From NCBI RefSeq assembly GCF_019049625.1, contig NZ_JAFMOY010000114.1, positions 32,991 to 96,990 on the forward strand: a stretch of DNA of 64,000 nucleotides, read 5' to 3'. Position numbers and translations under genes: made by a program. The DNA comes from Rahnella ecdela. GTDB lineage: Bacteria > Pseudomonadota > Gammaproteobacteria > Enterobacterales > Enterobacteriaceae. Under the pieces are notes generated by a model. That model worked only from the letters and a program-made list of their open reading frames with translations, ran no database searches and was not told the DNA's origin. This document shows, in pieces, positions 18,569 to 28,621 of the stretch (position 1 is the first letter of the stretch; the number at the start of each line of letters is the position of its first letter).

Positions 18569-18865
18569 ATGAATACAGTCTATCCGTTAAAAACCCTTAA
18601 CCAGCTACGCCCGCTACTGGTGGGGTTCCGTAAAGAAAAAGGTCTGACGCAAAAGGATGTGTCAGAAAAACTGGGAGTGACTCAGCAGACATATGCCCGG
18701 CTGGAGGCGAACCCTGCTGCTGCCAGCCTTGACCGGCTGTTTAGAGTATTTAATGTGTTAGGTATTGAGATGGTGTTTTCTTCACAATCCGATCCTGAAA
18801 AACCCTCTATGGAGGAAAATAAGCCGGATTATTTAAGTACGCCCGCCAGAAAGGAACAATGGTGA
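18569..18865 (+). CDS. hipB: HipB-like antitoxin, XRE-type repressor
   Basis: 98 aa. An XRE helix-turn-helix covers about residues 15-65 (FRKEKGLTQKDVSEKLGVTQ, then QTYARLEANPAAASLDRLFR). HipB dimers bind their operators and hold the HipA kinase inactive. The gene lies 4 bp before hipA in the same operon behind four palindromic sites. The C-terminal ~30 residues are polar and probably disordered, as in E. coli HipB, where the tail marks it for proteolysis. Confidence 0.92.
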   Translation: MNTVYPLKTLNQLRPLLVGFRKEKGLTQKDVSEKLGVTQQTYARLEANPAAASLDRLFRVFNVLGIEMVFSSQSDPEKPSMEENKPDYLSTPARKEQW

Positions 18866-18869
18866 TGAT

Positions 18870-20195
18870 ATGCGTCGTGCGCAGCAGCGTTTAGCGATAT
18901 GGATGAACGGTATTCCTGTGGGGTACTGGGAAAAGCAAAAAGGCGAGGATCGTTTACAGTATTCGCCCGAATGGACAGAAGACCAACAAGGGCGACCTTT
19001 GTCGCTTTCCCTGCCGTTCACGCCGGGCAATCAAGTGCATCGCGGCAATGTGGTTCGTGATTATTTTGACAATTTATTGCCCGACAGCGAAGGGATCCGC
19101 AGGCGCCTGGCGGTACGTTATCATGCTGAAAGCCTTGAACCTTTTGACTTGCTTACTGAACTGGGTCGGGACTGCGTTGGAGCAATCCAGCTACTTCATG
19201 TCGAAGATCAACCCACAGGGATATTCACCATCCGCCAGCGTCCGCTTTCGGAGCCGGAAATTGCCGGTATGCTGCGCAACACGGCGGTGGTTCTGCCGGG
19301 TCAACACGATCAGGATGAAGATCTGCGATTATCTATCGCGGGAGCACAGGAAAAAACGGCGCTGTTATGGCACAACCATCAGTGGTGCCTGCCGGAAGGA
19401 AATACGCCAACTACGCACATTTTCAAATTACCACTGGGTCTGGTGGGCAACATGCAGGCGGACATGAGTACGTCCGTTGAAAATGAATGGCTTTGTGCCC
19501 TGATCCTTGAGCAGTATGGAGTGCCAGTTGCTAAAACGCACATTGGACAATTTGAAGATCAGAAAGCGTTGATCGTCGAACGTTTTGACCGAAAGCTTTC
19601 TTCAGACGAGGCATGGTGGATCCGTCTGCCGCAGGAGGATATGTGTCAGGCCATGGGCGTTTCACCCTTGCGGAAGTACCAGTCAGATGGTGGCCCGGGG
19701 ATCTCGGATATTATGGAAATCCTGAGCCGGTCTGAGCAGGCTCAGCAAGATCAGTATCAGTTTTTCAAGGCACAGATAATTTTCTGGTTGATGGCTGCTA
19801 CCGACGGCCATGCGAAAAATTTCAGTATCGCGCACCTTCCTCAAAATCGTTATCACATGACGCCACTGTATGACATTTTGTCAGCGTGGCTGGTCATCGG
19901 GCATGGGAACAATAAGATAGCGTGGCAGAAATGTAAGCTGGCAATGGCTGTCCGGGGGAGTAACAATTATTACCTGATTAGTAAGATTCAGCGCAGACAC
20001 TGGATTAAGCAGGGAGAGCAAAGTGGATTAGGGAGAAGACAAATTGAAACCATTATTGATGAGATCATCGAACTCACGCCGGTCGTTATTGAAAATGTCA
20101 CGAGGCAGCTGCCTGCTTCATTTCCCCCTGAACTGGCTGATGCCATATTTACAGGGATGGAGCAGCAACGGGTAAGACTTCAAGCACAGGCTTAA
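18870..20195 (+). CDS. hipA: HipA-like serine/threonine kinase toxin
   Basis: 441 aa, full length (E. coli HipA is 440). The autophosphorylation loop SIAGAQEKTALL (S155) and the catalytic ATDGHAKNFSI (D312), followed by the LYDILSAW metal-binding region, are intact, as is SWQK-like IAWQKCKLAMAVRGSNN. HipA phosphorylates glutamyl-tRNA synthetase, stops translation and favours persistence. No frameshift or loss of a key residue is seen, so the toxin should be active when HipB is lost. On a plasmid it may also stabilise inheritance (inference). Confidence 0.94.
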   Translation: MRRAQQRLAIWMNGIPVGYWEKQKGEDRLQYSPEWTEDQQGRPLSLSLPFTPGNQVHRGNVVRDYFDNLLPDSEGIRRRLAVRYHAESLEPFDLLTELGRDCVGAIQLLHVEDQPTGIFTIRQRPLSEPEIAGMLRNTAVVLPGQHDQDEDLRLSIAGAQEKTALLWHNHQWCLPEGNTPTTHIFKLPLGLVGNMQADMSTSVENEWLCALILEQYGVPVAKTHIGQFEDQKALIVERFDRKLSSDEAWWIRLPQEDMCQAMGVSPLRKYQSDGGPGISDIMEILSRSEQAQQDQYQFFKAQIIFWLMAATDGHAKNFSIAHLPQNRYHMTPLYDILSAWLVIGHGNNKIAWQKCKLAMAVRGSNNYYLISKIQRRHWIKQGEQSGLGRRQIETIIDEIIELTPVVIENVTRQLPASFPPELADAIFTGMEQQRVRLQAQA

Positions 20196-20216
20196 CCTGT
20201 AAATACCGCCCACAAA

Positions 20217-20246
20217 AAAGCCCGCCGGTTTACCCCGGCGGGCTTT
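20217..20246. terminator. Bidirectional terminator between hipA and gcd
   Basis: AAAGCCCGCCGG pairs perfectly with CCGGCGGGCTTT across six bases. A runs on the left and T runs on the right let it serve both convergent genes. Confidence 0.88.
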
Positions 20247-20264
20247 GTCATTTACTGCAAAATC

Positions 20265-22742
20265 TTATTTTTCGTCAGGCAGTGCGTAGGCGATCACGTA
20301 GTCGCCGCGTTCTGCGGACTGACGTGCGCCACCGGCGCTGATGATGATGTATTGTTTACCGGTTTTCGGGGAAACGTAAGTCATCGGGCCAGATTGACTG
20401 CCGACAGGCAGACGGGATTTCCAGATTTCTTTACCGGTTGCAGTATCAAACGCACGCAGATAGAAATCCTGCGTACCGGCGAAGAACAGCAGGCCGGATT
20501 GCGTTGACAGGCTTGCGCCCAGCGTTGGCATACCAACTTCCATTGGCATACGCATTTTGATGCCCAGCGGACCGGTGTCTTTCACTGTACCGACAGGAAC
20601 CTGCCAGACAATTTTACCGGTTTTCAGGTTGACCGCAGACATGGTACCGAACGGAGGTTTCTGGCAAGGGATGCCCAGCGGAGACAGGAAACGCTCGCGG
20701 ACTGCGCCGTAAGGCGTACCGTCCATCGGCACCATACCCATCTCGATGCCGCTCGCGCCGGTCGGAACCTGTGCACGCGGAACCATGTAGTTCGCCAGAC
20801 CCAGACGCATATCATTCACGAACATGATGGCGTTGTTCGGGTCAACCGACACGCTGCCCCAGTTCATACCGCCCAGAGAACCCGGGAATTGCAGGGAACG
20901 ATCCAGACCCGGAGGCGTGTAAACGCCCTGGTGACGCATACCTTTAAACTCGATGCGGCACAGCAGCTGATCCATCGGCGTTGCGCCCCACATATCAGAT
21001 TCTTTCAGCGTCTGGTTGCCGATGTTTGGCATGCCGACAGAGAAAGGCTGAGTTTTAGAGTAGCGTTCGCCAGGAACGTTGCCCTGCGGTACTTCGCGGT
21101 TTTCGACTTTCGCGACCGGCTGACCGGTTTCGCGGTTCAGCATGAAGATCATGCCCTGTTTGGAGGTCTGCACCAGAACCGGCGTACTGCCACCTTTACC
21201 GTCCGGCAGATCATACAGCAGCGGCTGAGACGGCAGGTCGAAGTCCCAGAGATCGTGATGCGTGGTCTGGAAAGTCCAGCGGACTTTACCGGTGGCCACG
21301 TCTACCGCGACAACGGAAGAACTGTATTTGTCATCAAGCTCTGTACGCGTGCCGCCGAAGAAGTCTGGCGTCGCGTTACCGGTTGGCATGTAAATCAGAC
21401 CCAGTTTTGGATCGTAGGACATGGCCGACCAGACGTTCGGCGTACCACGGGTGTAAGTTTCACCTTCCGGTGGCAGTTTGGTGATGTTCGGATTACCCGG
21501 ATCCCATGCCCATACCAGTGCGCCGGTGTGCACGTCGAATGCACGAACCACGCCCGGAGGTTCGCCGGTGGAGAAGTTATCTGCCACGCGGCCACCCACA
21601 ACCACTACATTACCCGCGACCAGCGGGGTAGAGGTTTGCTGGTAGTAGCCTGGTTTGACTTCACCCATGCCGACTTTCAGATCCACCACGCCGTTGTCGC
21701 CAAAATCAGCGCAAGGCTTGCCGGTGTCGGCGTTGATGGCGATCAGACGCGCATCAATGGTTGGCAGGAACAGACGACGTTCGCAGGTTCCGCTGACAGT
21801 ACCGCCGGTGGCCGAAGGCGCTTGCGGGGCATCAGTTGCAGGGGTGGCAGCTTCTGAAGCGGCGTTTGGCGTGGCCGGTTCAGCCGCAGGAATGGCTGCA
21901 GGTTGTGCTGCCGGAGCCTGTGGCGCGGCGCTGTTTTCGTAATAGCCCAGACCACGGCAACGCTGCCAGTTAGGCGCGGTAGAGTTGGAGTCATAAGACC
22001 ACAGCTTTTTACCGTCATCCACATTCAGGGCGATCACTTTGCTGTAAGCGGTACACACAAACAGCTTGTCGGCCACCTGCAGCGGGGTGTTCTGATCTTC
22101 AGCGCCGGAGCCGTTACTCTGCGGGATATCGCCGGTATGAGCCGTCCACGCAACCTGAAGTTTATCGACGTTGGTTTTGTTGATCTGATCCAATGCAGCA
22201 AAACGGTCGCCTGCGGTGGTGTTACCCCAGTTTTCCCAGTTCTTCTGCTCTGCACCTTTATCTACCGGTTTCACCGGCACCTGATCGTTGTCGGCGCTGA
22301 TGATTGGCGTCGGCACGAAGGTGTTGCCGAAAGCGGCAATCAGCGCAAGGGCCAGAACCGCCGCCAGCGAGAAGCTTGGCCCTTTACGTGCCACCAGACC
22401 CGCACGTGCTTTCAGCAGCGGATAAGCCAGTGCGACCAGAAAAGCCAGAACGCCGAACGTGAACAGGCGGGAGAACAGCGGCCAGAACGTAAAGCCTGCG
22501 TCCCAGACGGCCCAGATAATAGAAAGCACAAAGGCCACGGCATAAAGCCATGCGCCGGAAGGCTTACCTTTAAAAATCAAAACGGCGGAAACGATGAGCG
22601 CCAGACCCATCAGCAGGAAGTAAACGCTTCCTCCTAATGTGGCCAGGTACGCACCACCGATACCGAGTGTCAGGCCGATGACGACCATCAGCGCACTCAG
22701 TAACCAGAGGAGCCACGTCCACTTGTTATTTGTTGTTGGCAT
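20265..22742 (-). CDS. gcd: Membrane PQQ-dependent glucose dehydrogenase
   Basis: 825 aa (E. coli Gcd 796). Five membrane helices fill about residues 8-150; the rest is an eight-bladed quinoprotein propeller in the periplasm, with WENWGNTTAGDRFAALDQIN, HHDLWDFDLPSQP, DMWGATPMDQLLCR and the end IISAGGARQSAERGDYVIAY. It oxidises glucose to gluconolactone and gives electrons to ubiquinone. An Ala/Pro-rich insert of about 45 residues (around 275-320) is longer than in E. coli. No pqq genes are in the window, so cofactor must come from elsewhere. A related quinate-type dehydrogenase is less likely. Confidence 0.88.
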   Translation of the reverse strand: MPTTNNKWTWLLWLLSALMVVIGLTLGIGGAYLATLGGSVYFLLMGLALIVSAVLIFKGKPSGAWLYAVAFVLSIIWAVWDAGFTFWPLFSRLFTFGVLAFLVALAYPLLKARAGLVARKGPSFSLAAVLALALIAAFGNTFVPTPIISADNDQVPVKPVDKGAEQKNWENWGNTTAGDRFAALDQINKTNVDKLQVAWTAHTGDIPQSNGSGAEDQNTPLQVADKLFVCTAYSKVIALNVDDGKKLWSYDSNSTAPNWQRCRGLGYYENSAAPQAPAAQPAAIPAAEPATPNAASEAATPATDAPQAPSATGGTVSGTCERRLFLPTIDARLIAINADTGKPCADFGDNGVVDLKVGMGEVKPGYYQQTSTPLVAGNVVVVGGRVADNFSTGEPPGVVRAFDVHTGALVWAWDPGNPNITKLPPEGETYTRGTPNVWSAMSYDPKLGLIYMPTGNATPDFFGGTRTELDDKYSSSVVAVDVATGKVRWTFQTTHHDLWDFDLPSQPLLYDLPDGKGGSTPVLVQTSKQGMIFMLNRETGQPVAKVENREVPQGNVPGERYSKTQPFSVGMPNIGNQTLKESDMWGATPMDQLLCRIEFKGMRHQGVYTPPGLDRSLQFPGSLGGMNWGSVSVDPNNAIMFVNDMRLGLANYMVPRAQVPTGASGIEMGMVPMDGTPYGAVRERFLSPLGIPCQKPPFGTMSAVNLKTGKIVWQVPVGTVKDTGPLGIKMRMPMEVGMPTLGASLSTQSGLLFFAGTQDFYLRAFDTATGKEIWKSRLPVGSQSGPMTYVSPKTGKQYIIISAGGARQSAERGDYVIAYALPDEK

Positions 22743-23137
22743 GATTTATCTCACTGCATTGGTTTGTAGAAATAGGTTGTAGAGAACTGCTAATGAAAAG
22801 CTGGTAACACTTAACGACCACCCGCCACTAAATGAACCAAATAGAACAATTTCGCGCAAATAGTAATACTTCTCATCGAGGTTGTGAATGTGTAACGAAG
22901 AGTTTGAAATTAGGTAAATTATTATAGATTAGATTATTATTTATGCAGGTATTTTTTACACATTGATTTTAAAGAATAAAATAAAGTATGTTATTCATTA
23001 TTTTTATGTTTTTATAAATATATATATGTTTTTCATCTAACAGATCGCACCAACTGTCCGCACATTTTTGGTCATAAAGACTGAAATGTAACATTTCGGA
23101 CTCATTGGTACGAAATCGGCGAACCTGACGGGGTGTT
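22743..23137. promoter_or_regulatory. AT-rich gap holding the gcd promoter
   Basis: 395 bp with no open reading frame of note. The left part must hold the gcd promoter (minus strand). The middle (22915-23040) is very AT-rich. I see no repeat or clear operator. Confidence 0.4.
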
Positions 23138-24025
23138 TTACAGATAGCCTTCGATTAACGTCTTCATTTCTTTGGTGATGTGTTCCACCAGACGGCTTTT
23201 CGGAATTTGCGGCGGGAAAACGGCGAGATAGGCGATGCTGATATTCGGTGTAAAGGGTTTGAGCACCAGATCACTTTTATGGCTACGCGCGGTAATGAAA
23301 TCAACCACGCCGACGCCCAGATTATTCCCGGCCATCACACAGCAGTTATTGAGAGATGTTTCGATTGGGTTGTTCAGATATAAGTCGAGACGGCTCATCA
23401 CCTGATCGAGCTGTTCACGCAGCGGCGTTTTGCGCCCCGGAATAATAGGGCGATAACGCGTCAGATCCATCGCAGTCACCACGTCTTGTTTCGCCAGCGG
23501 ATGGCGTGGCGACATCACGGCAACGGCGTTCGCCCGTGCCAGCATTTCCGCTTCCAGACCTTTCACGTCCGGCTTGCCGAAAATAAATCCGACGTCGTAC
23601 TGATTGCTGGTGACGACATCGGTGATATGCGTCGTACTTTCAATGTCCAGAAACAACGAGATATCAGAAATCTGCTCAATCAGCGGCGGGAGGATATGCT
23701 CGACGCACAGCGCCGATAACGCCGCCACTGAACCGATACGCAAAACGCTGCCTTTGGAATGACGGATTTCGTCGGCGATATGTGAAATATGTTCAAGTCC
23801 GAGGTATAAACGCTCGACTTCGCGATACAGCTTAATCGCATCGTCACGCGCGATCAGCCCGCGTCCGTCGCGGTCAAAAAGCTTCAGATCCACCGCATAT
23901 TCAAAGTCGCGGATCAGCCGGCTGACCGCTGGCTGGGTGATGTTCATCATGTTCGCGGCTGCGGTAATGCTACCTGTCAGGATCACTTTGTGAAAAGCTT
24001 CGACCTGACGGGGATTAATTTTCAT
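23138..24025 (-). CDS. LysR-family transcriptional regulator
   Basis: 295 aa. N-terminal winged helix (VEAFHKVILTGSITAAANMM, then NITQPAVSRLIRDFEYAVDL) and a typical effector domain. It is divergent from the binding-protein gene at 24167, so it most likely controls that eight-gene operon. A T-N11-A-like palindrome lies 15 bp before its start. The nature of the inducer is unknown; a nucleoside- or peptide-like compound would fit the operon. Confidence 0.92.
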   Translation of the reverse strand: MKINPRQVEAFHKVILTGSITAAANMMNITQPAVSRLIRDFEYAVDLKLFDRDGRGLIARDDAIKLYREVERLYLGLEHISHIADEIRHSKGSVLRIGSVAALSALCVEHILPPLIEQISDISLFLDIESTTHITDVVTSNQYDVGFIFGKPDVKGLEAEMLARANAVAVMSPRHPLAKQDVVTAMDLTRYRPIIPGRKTPLREQLDQVMSRLDLYLNNPIETSLNNCCVMAGNNLGVGVVDFITARSHKSDLVLKPFTPNISIAYLAVFPPQIPKSRLVEHITKEMKTLIEGYL

Positions 24026-24040
24026 AATATATCCTCAGAA

Positions 24041-24061
24041 TCCATAACATTTGTTTATGGA
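24041..24061. promoter_or_regulatory. LysR-type operator candidate
   Basis: TCCATAA and TTATGGA form a perfect 7-bp inverted repeat with a 7-base spacer, in the divergent gap between the LysR gene and the importer operon. Position and form suit LysR autoregulation and control of the operon. Confidence 0.6.
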
Positions 24062-24166
24062 TGTAACACAAAATACAATTTTCAATTCAGAAGTCCACAC
24101 CCTAGACTCCAATTTACGATCTGACACACATTGCCTGAAAATCTAAAAAAATTAAGGGTTAAATGC

Positions 24167-25732
24167 ATGAGAAAGTCCGTTCTGGCAGGAGTGTTTTCCT
24201 CAGCATTGGCCACGCTTTTCGTTTTTAATACCGCTTCTGCACAGGCTGCTGATCTGAAAATCGGTCTGGCCGCTTCAACGACTTCAATGGATCCGCAATT
24301 TTATGTCGGTGGTGCCAACAGCGCCATGGCACGCAATATCTTTGACGGCCTGGTGAATCAGGACGAAAAACAACACATTACACCTGCACTCGCGGTGTCG
24401 TGGAAAGTAATCAACGACACAACCTGGGAATTTGCCCTGCGTCCCGGCGTGAAATTCCACGACGGCAGCGATTTCACCGCCAAAGACGTGATTGCCAGCG
24501 TGAAACGCGTGGCGCTGGCCTCGAAAAACAGCCCGAGCGCCTATACGCCGTACGTGAATGACATCGCCGATGTCACTGAAGTGAATCCTTTAACGGTGAG
24601 AATTATCACCAAAGCGCCAACACCTTTATTACTGAACAACTTAAGTCGTGTCGCGATTTTGCCTGCGCGACTTGAGACGGTCGGATCACAAACCCTTAAT
24701 GAAGGGAAAGACGTGATCGGCACCGGCCCGTTCAAATTTGTCAGCTGGACGCCGGACGACAACGTCGTTTTGGCGCGTAACGACCAGTACTGGGGCGGAA
24801 AAGCGCAGTGGGATAATGTCACTTTGCGCGTCTTTAAAAACCCGAGTGCCCGTGTGGCGGCGATGCGCTCCGGCGATGTGGATATGATTGAAAGCGTGCC
24901 GACGGCGGACGGACGGGAGCTGGGTAAACAAACCAGCCTGCATCTGGAATCTGTCGCCGGTAACCGCATTCTGTATTTGCACCCGGATCAGGATCGCGAT
25001 GTGTCGCCATTCGCCAAAGGGCCGGATGGCAGCAATCCGCTGAAAAAACGCGAAGTGCGTGAAGCGATGTCGCTGGCGATCAACCGTCAGGCGATTGTGG
25101 ATCGCATCATGGACGGGCAGGGCGTACCGGCGTCGCAGTTGGTTCCGGCTGGGTATTTTGGTTATACGCCTTCAATACCCGCAGCGGTTTATGACCCGGC
25201 GAAAGCCAAACAGTTGCTGGCGCAGGCCGGTTATCCGGACGGTTTCACGCTGACGTTTCATGCGTCGAATGACCGTTATCCGAATGATTCTAAAATCGCG
25301 CAGGCGCTGGGCCAGATGTTCAGCCGCGTGGGCATTAAAACTGACGTTGTGACCATGCCGGGCAGCGTGTATTTCTCGCGTGCATCCAAACGCGATTTCA
25401 GCCTGATTATGGGCGGCGCGGCGATTGAAACCGGTGAAGCGTCCGGTGTGCTCGGGCCGTTGCTGGAAACCTTCGGGCCAAATGGCGGACAGGGAAACCG
25501 CGGACGTTATTCCAATCCTGAATTTGATAAAACGCTGGCAAAAGCGCGGGAAACTCTCGACGACGGTCAGCGTGAAAAGCTGTTGCAGCAGGCCACAGAG
25601 ATTGCGATGAAAGACGAAGGCACCATTCCGTTGCTGTTCCTTTCATACACCTGGGCGATGAAAACACCTTATACCTACGTTGGCCGCTCCGACGGCTACA
25701 CGTTGCCGTACTTTGTGCATGAGAAACAATAA
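24167..25732 (+). CDS. Periplasmic peptide-type solute-binding protein (SBP family 5)
   Basis: 521 aa from ATG 24167 (MRKSVLAGVFSSALATLFVF), preceded by AAGGG eight bases upstream; the TTG at 24131 adds an implausible leader. A signal peptide ends near SAQAAD. Mature features: AVSWKVINDTTWEFALRPGV, KFHDGSDFTAKDVIASVKRV, VREAMSLAINRQAIVDRIMD. It should capture the solute imported by the permeases encoded at 28618-30509. It is first in an operon with nucleoside hydrolases and a DapA-fold enzyme, so a nucleoside-bearing or amino-acid-conjugated solute is conceivable (inference). Confidence 0.9.
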   Translation: MRKSVLAGVFSSALATLFVFNTASAQAADLKIGLAASTTSMDPQFYVGGANSAMARNIFDGLVNQDEKQHITPALAVSWKVINDTTWEFALRPGVKFHDGSDFTAKDVIASVKRVALASKNSPSAYTPYVNDIADVTEVNPLTVRIITKAPTPLLLNNLSRVAILPARLETVGSQTLNEGKDVIGTGPFKFVSWTPDDNVVLARNDQYWGGKAQWDNVTLRVFKNPSARVAAMRSGDVDMIESVPTADGRELGKQTSLHLESVAGNRILYLHPDQDRDVSPFAKGPDGSNPLKKREVREAMSLAINRQAIVDRIMDGQGVPASQLVPAGYFGYTPSIPAAVYDPAKAKQLLAQAGYPDGFTLTFHASNDRYPNDSKIAQALGQMFSRVGIKTDVVTMPGSVYFSRASKRDFSLIMGGAAIETGEASGVLGPLLETFGPNGGQGNRGRYSNPEFDKTLAKARETLDDGQREKLLQQATEIAMKDEGTIPLLFLSYTWAMKTPYTYVGRSDGYTLPYFVHEKQ

Positions 25733-25825
25733 ATCAGCGCAGAGTGCGTACCGAACCAAGGCGGGAATACAGCACCAACACCAGGGCTGTACTAAGGTAG
25801 TAGTTTACTAAAAGAGAGAGAAGCT

Positions 25826-26710
25826 ATGACTTCTTTTAGCGGTGTGTATCCCTATCTGGTTTCGCCAGTCACTGATGGCGGCCAGATAGACAAACCAGTG
25901 TTAACCGCGCTGGTCGAACATCTGATTAACAGTGGCGTGCACGGTCTGACACCGCTCGGCAGTACAGGTGAGTTCGCTTATCTCAATGCAGAGCAACGCA
26001 CGGAGATAGTGAAAACCGTCGTCGAAGCCGCTCGAGGCCGCGTTCCGGTCATTGCCGGAGTTGCAGCCACCACCATTCAGGACGCTGTCGCGCAAACCGC
26101 TCGCTACGCCGCTCTGGGTGTCGACGGTATTCTGGCGATCCTCGAAGCGTATTTCCCGGTGCCCGATCAGGGCGTCGAAGACTATTTTCGTGCCATCGCG
26201 ACCGCTGCCGGAAAACTGCCGGTCGTGCTGTACACCAATCCGCAGTTCCAGCGTTCTGATCTTAGCCTGCCGGTGATTGAGCGCCTGAGTCTCGTGGAAA
26301 ACATTAACTATATTAAAGATGCGTCGACCAATACTGGCCGGTTGCTGTCGATCATTGAGCGCACGCAGGGGCGGATGCAGGTGTTTGCGGCGTCGGCGCA
26401 TATTCCCGCGTGTGTGATGCTGATTGGCGGCGTGGGCTGGATGGCCGGTCCGGCGTGTATTGTGCCGAAACAAAGTCTGGCGCTGTATGAAGCCGCGAAG
26501 CAGGGCGACTGGAAAAAAGCGATGGAGTTGCAGCGTCCGCTGTGGCGCATCAACGAAATCTTCGCCAAATATTCGATTGCCGGTTGTATCAAAGCCGCGC
26601 TGCAATTACAGGGCTTTGCGGTGGGCGATCCACTGGCGCCGCAGGTGCCTCTGAACGAAGCGGCGTATGATGAAATCGCTGAAGTTTTACGTTCCGTGGG
26701 GGCACTGTGA
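25826..26710 (+). CDS. DapA-fold aldolase/lyase (DHDPS/N-acetylneuraminate lyase family)
   Basis: 294 aa TIM barrel. GSTGE at 45-49, Y136 in VLYTNP and the Schiff-base lysine K164 in YIKDAS are the family's catalytic set. Members condense or split 2-oxo acids with aldehydes (dihydrodipicolinate synthase, KDG aldolase, NAL). Inside a catabolic importer operon it is more likely a degradative aldolase than the biosynthetic DapA. SD GAGAGAGAAGC precedes the ATG. Its stop overlaps the nucleoside hydrolase start by four bases. Confidence 0.88.
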   Translation: MTSFSGVYPYLVSPVTDGGQIDKPVLTALVEHLINSGVHGLTPLGSTGEFAYLNAEQRTEIVKTVVEAARGRVPVIAGVAATTIQDAVAQTARYAALGVDGILAILEAYFPVPDQGVEDYFRAIATAAGKLPVVLYTNPQFQRSDLSLPVIERLSLVENINYIKDASTNTGRLLSIIERTQGRMQVFAASAHIPACVMLIGGVGWMAGPACIVPKQSLALYEAAKQGDWKKAMELQRPLWRINEIFAKYSIAGCIKAALQLQGFAVGDPLAPQVPLNEAAYDEIAEVLRSVGAL

Positions 26711-27657
26711 AAACCCTGCCGGTTATTATTGACTGCGATCCGGGTATTGACGATGCCATTGCGTTGCTCAGCGCGTTCGTCGCGCCGCAGCTGAACATTC
26801 TCGGCATCTGCACGGTCTGCGGCAACCAGCCGCTGGCGAATACGACCCGCAACGCGCTGCAAATCGCCGAGCTGGGTTACCGGCTCGATATTCCGGTGTT
26901 CGCCGGTTGTCATCAGCCGATGCTGCGTACGCCGATCCACGGTCAGTTCCACGGGGAAAACGGCCTGGGCAATACCGCCTTTCCTGCGCCGCAAAAATCC
27001 GCTGAATCTCTCCATGCCGTTAACTTTCTGATCAACAGCTGTGAACAGGCGATTGCCAGCAGTCAGCCGCTGACGCTGTGCGTGCTCGGCCCGCTGACCA
27101 ATCTGGCGACCGCACTGCGCATGAAACCTGACATCGCCGCCGGTATCGGTCGCGTGGTGTTAATGGGCGGGGCTTATCGTGAAGCCGGTAACCGCACCAT
27201 GACCTCCGAATTCAATATGCTGGCCGATCCGCACGCCGCGCACAGTGTGTTTTCCTCGAGTCTTAACATCACCGTTTTACCGCTCGACGCCACGCATCAG
27301 GTGATCCTGATGCCGGAACACGTGGCGAGATTCGTCAAAGTCTCCGGACGTATTTCCGCACAGCTTGGCGAATTAATGGCGTTCTGGGATCGCAACGACG
27401 TGCGCCGTTACGGTTCGCGCGGCGGGCCGTTGCACGACCCGCTGGTGATTGCTTACGTGCTGGCGCCGGAATTGTTTGGCACCGAAAAAGCGCGGGTGTT
27501 TGTCGAACACGACAGCGAACTGTGTATGGGGCAAACCGTTGCCGACTGGTACGGTAAGTCGGGGCAAACCCCCAACGTTGATATCGTCACGCGCGTGGAT
27601 GCAAACAAAGTCTTCGCACTGTTTTACGAACTGCTTTCACGTTATGCCGGGAAATAA
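26707..27657 (+). CDS. Nucleoside hydrolase (IUNH family), first copy
   Basis: 316 aa. The calcium site DCDPGIDDA is at the N-terminus; [12 protein letters not shown] and [11 protein letters not shown] are further hallmarks. The enzyme splits the N-glycosidic bond of a ribonucleoside to a base plus ribose. The GTG start overlaps the preceding stop, so it is translationally coupled. The next gene is a paralogue of clearly different sequence, suggesting different substrates. Confidence 0.92.
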   Translation: MKTLPVIIDCDPGIDDAIALLSAFVAPQLNILGICTVCGNQPLANTTRNALQIAELGYRLDIPVFAGCHQPMLRTPIHGQFHGENGLGNTAFPAPQKSAESLHAVNFLINSCEQAIASSQPLTLCVLGPLTNLATALRMKPDIAAGIGRVVLMGGAYREAGNRTMTSEFNMLADPHAAHSVFSSSLNITVLPLDATHQVILMPEHVARFVKVSGRISAQLGELMAFWDRNDVRRYGSRGGPLHDPLVIAYVLAPELFGTEKARVFVEHDSELCMGQTVADWYGKSGQTPNVDIVTRVDANKVFALFYELLSRYAGK

Positions 27658-27661
27658 TCTT

Positions 27662-28621
27662 ATGAGCCAGCGCATCATTATTGATACTGATCCCGGCGTG
27701 GATGACGCCATCGCCATCTGGCTGGCTCTGGCGTCACCGGAACTGGACGTGCTCGGCATTACCGTGGTCGCCGGAAATGTGGCGCTGAAAGATACGGTGC
27801 GCAACGCCTGCAAGATTGTGGCGCTGTCCGGTAAAACAATACCGGTTTTTGCCGGCGCACCCGGCCCGCTGGTGCGCGAGCAGGTTTATGGCAAATATGC
27901 GCACATCGGCGCATTCAAAAATGAACTGGTGCCGGATTCTGACCTGCAACCGCAGGCAGAACACGCGGTGGATTTTCTGGTGCGCACGTTACGACAGGCC
28001 GCCGAAGATAACGACCCGGTCACCGTTTGTGTGATTGGCCCGATGACCAATATCGCGCTGGCGTTAGGAATGCATCCGGACGTCGCGCGCGGTATCAGAC
28101 ACATCGTCACCATGAGCTGCGCGTTTACCGCGCTCGGGCACCGCGTGCCGTGGGCAGAATTCAACGTGTATGCCGACCCGCATGCCGCCGAGAAAGTCTT
28201 TAGCAGCGGGGTACCGCTTATCATCATGCCGCTGGATATGACCTTCCAGGCGCTGATCAGCAAAGATGATATTGAGGCGCTGAAACAGGATGGCGGCTTA
28301 CCTGGCGAATCTGTCGCCGCGCTGCTCAATGCGTTTGATCGCAGCGACCTCAACCGTTTTGGTCGCGAAGGCGGGCCGGTACATGACGCCACCACCGTCG
28401 CATGGCTGCTGCAACCCGGCCTGTTTGAAGGTCAGCCCGCCCGCGTGGGCGTGGAAATTTCCGGTAAAACGGCGGGTTACACCTACGCGGATTTCTGGAA
28501 CAAACTGGCGACGCCACCTAACGCCACGGTTATGCAAAAAGTGGATGAATACGGCTTCTTCAGTCTGTTGCGCCGCGTTTTCTCGCGATATGGCAACCCC
28601 TCCGGCGACGTTCAGGCATGA
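27662..28621 (+). CDS. Nucleoside hydrolase (IUNH family), second copy
   Basis: 319 aa from ATG 27662 (MSQRIIIDTDPGVDDAIAIW), four bases after the previous stop; a longer frame back to 27449 overlaps the first hydrolase and is rejected. DTDPGVDDA and EFNVYADPHAAEKVF mark the calcium and substrate site. It lacks the GGAYR element of its neighbour (MSCAFTALGHR instead), so base preference probably differs. Coupled to the permease gene by a four-base overlap. Confidence 0.92.
   Translation: MSQRIIIDTDPGVDDAIAIWLALASPELDVLGITVVAGNVALKDTVRNACKIVALSGKTIPVFAGAPGPLVREQVYGKYAHIGAFKNELVPDSDLQPQAEHAVDFLVRTLRQAAEDNDPVTVCVIGPMTNIALALGMHPDVARGIRHIVTMSCAFTALGHRVPWAEFNVYADPHAAEKVFSSGVPLIIMPLDMTFQALISKDDIEALKQDGGLPGESVAALLNAFDRSDLNRFGREGGPVHDATTVAWLLQPGLFEGQPARVGVEISGKTAGYTYADFWNKLATPPNATVMQKVDEYGFFSLLRRVFSRYGNPSGDVQA

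Noticed and set aside
20889..21857. Long plus-strand frame (322 codons) opposite gcd
   Set aside because: Shadow of the GC-rich gcd coding strand; the translation has no domain and gcd is certain.
27449..27661. Extended N-terminus for the second nucleoside hydrolase
   Set aside because: It would overlap the first hydrolase gene by over 200 bp; the ATG at 27662 begins exactly at the family N-terminus.
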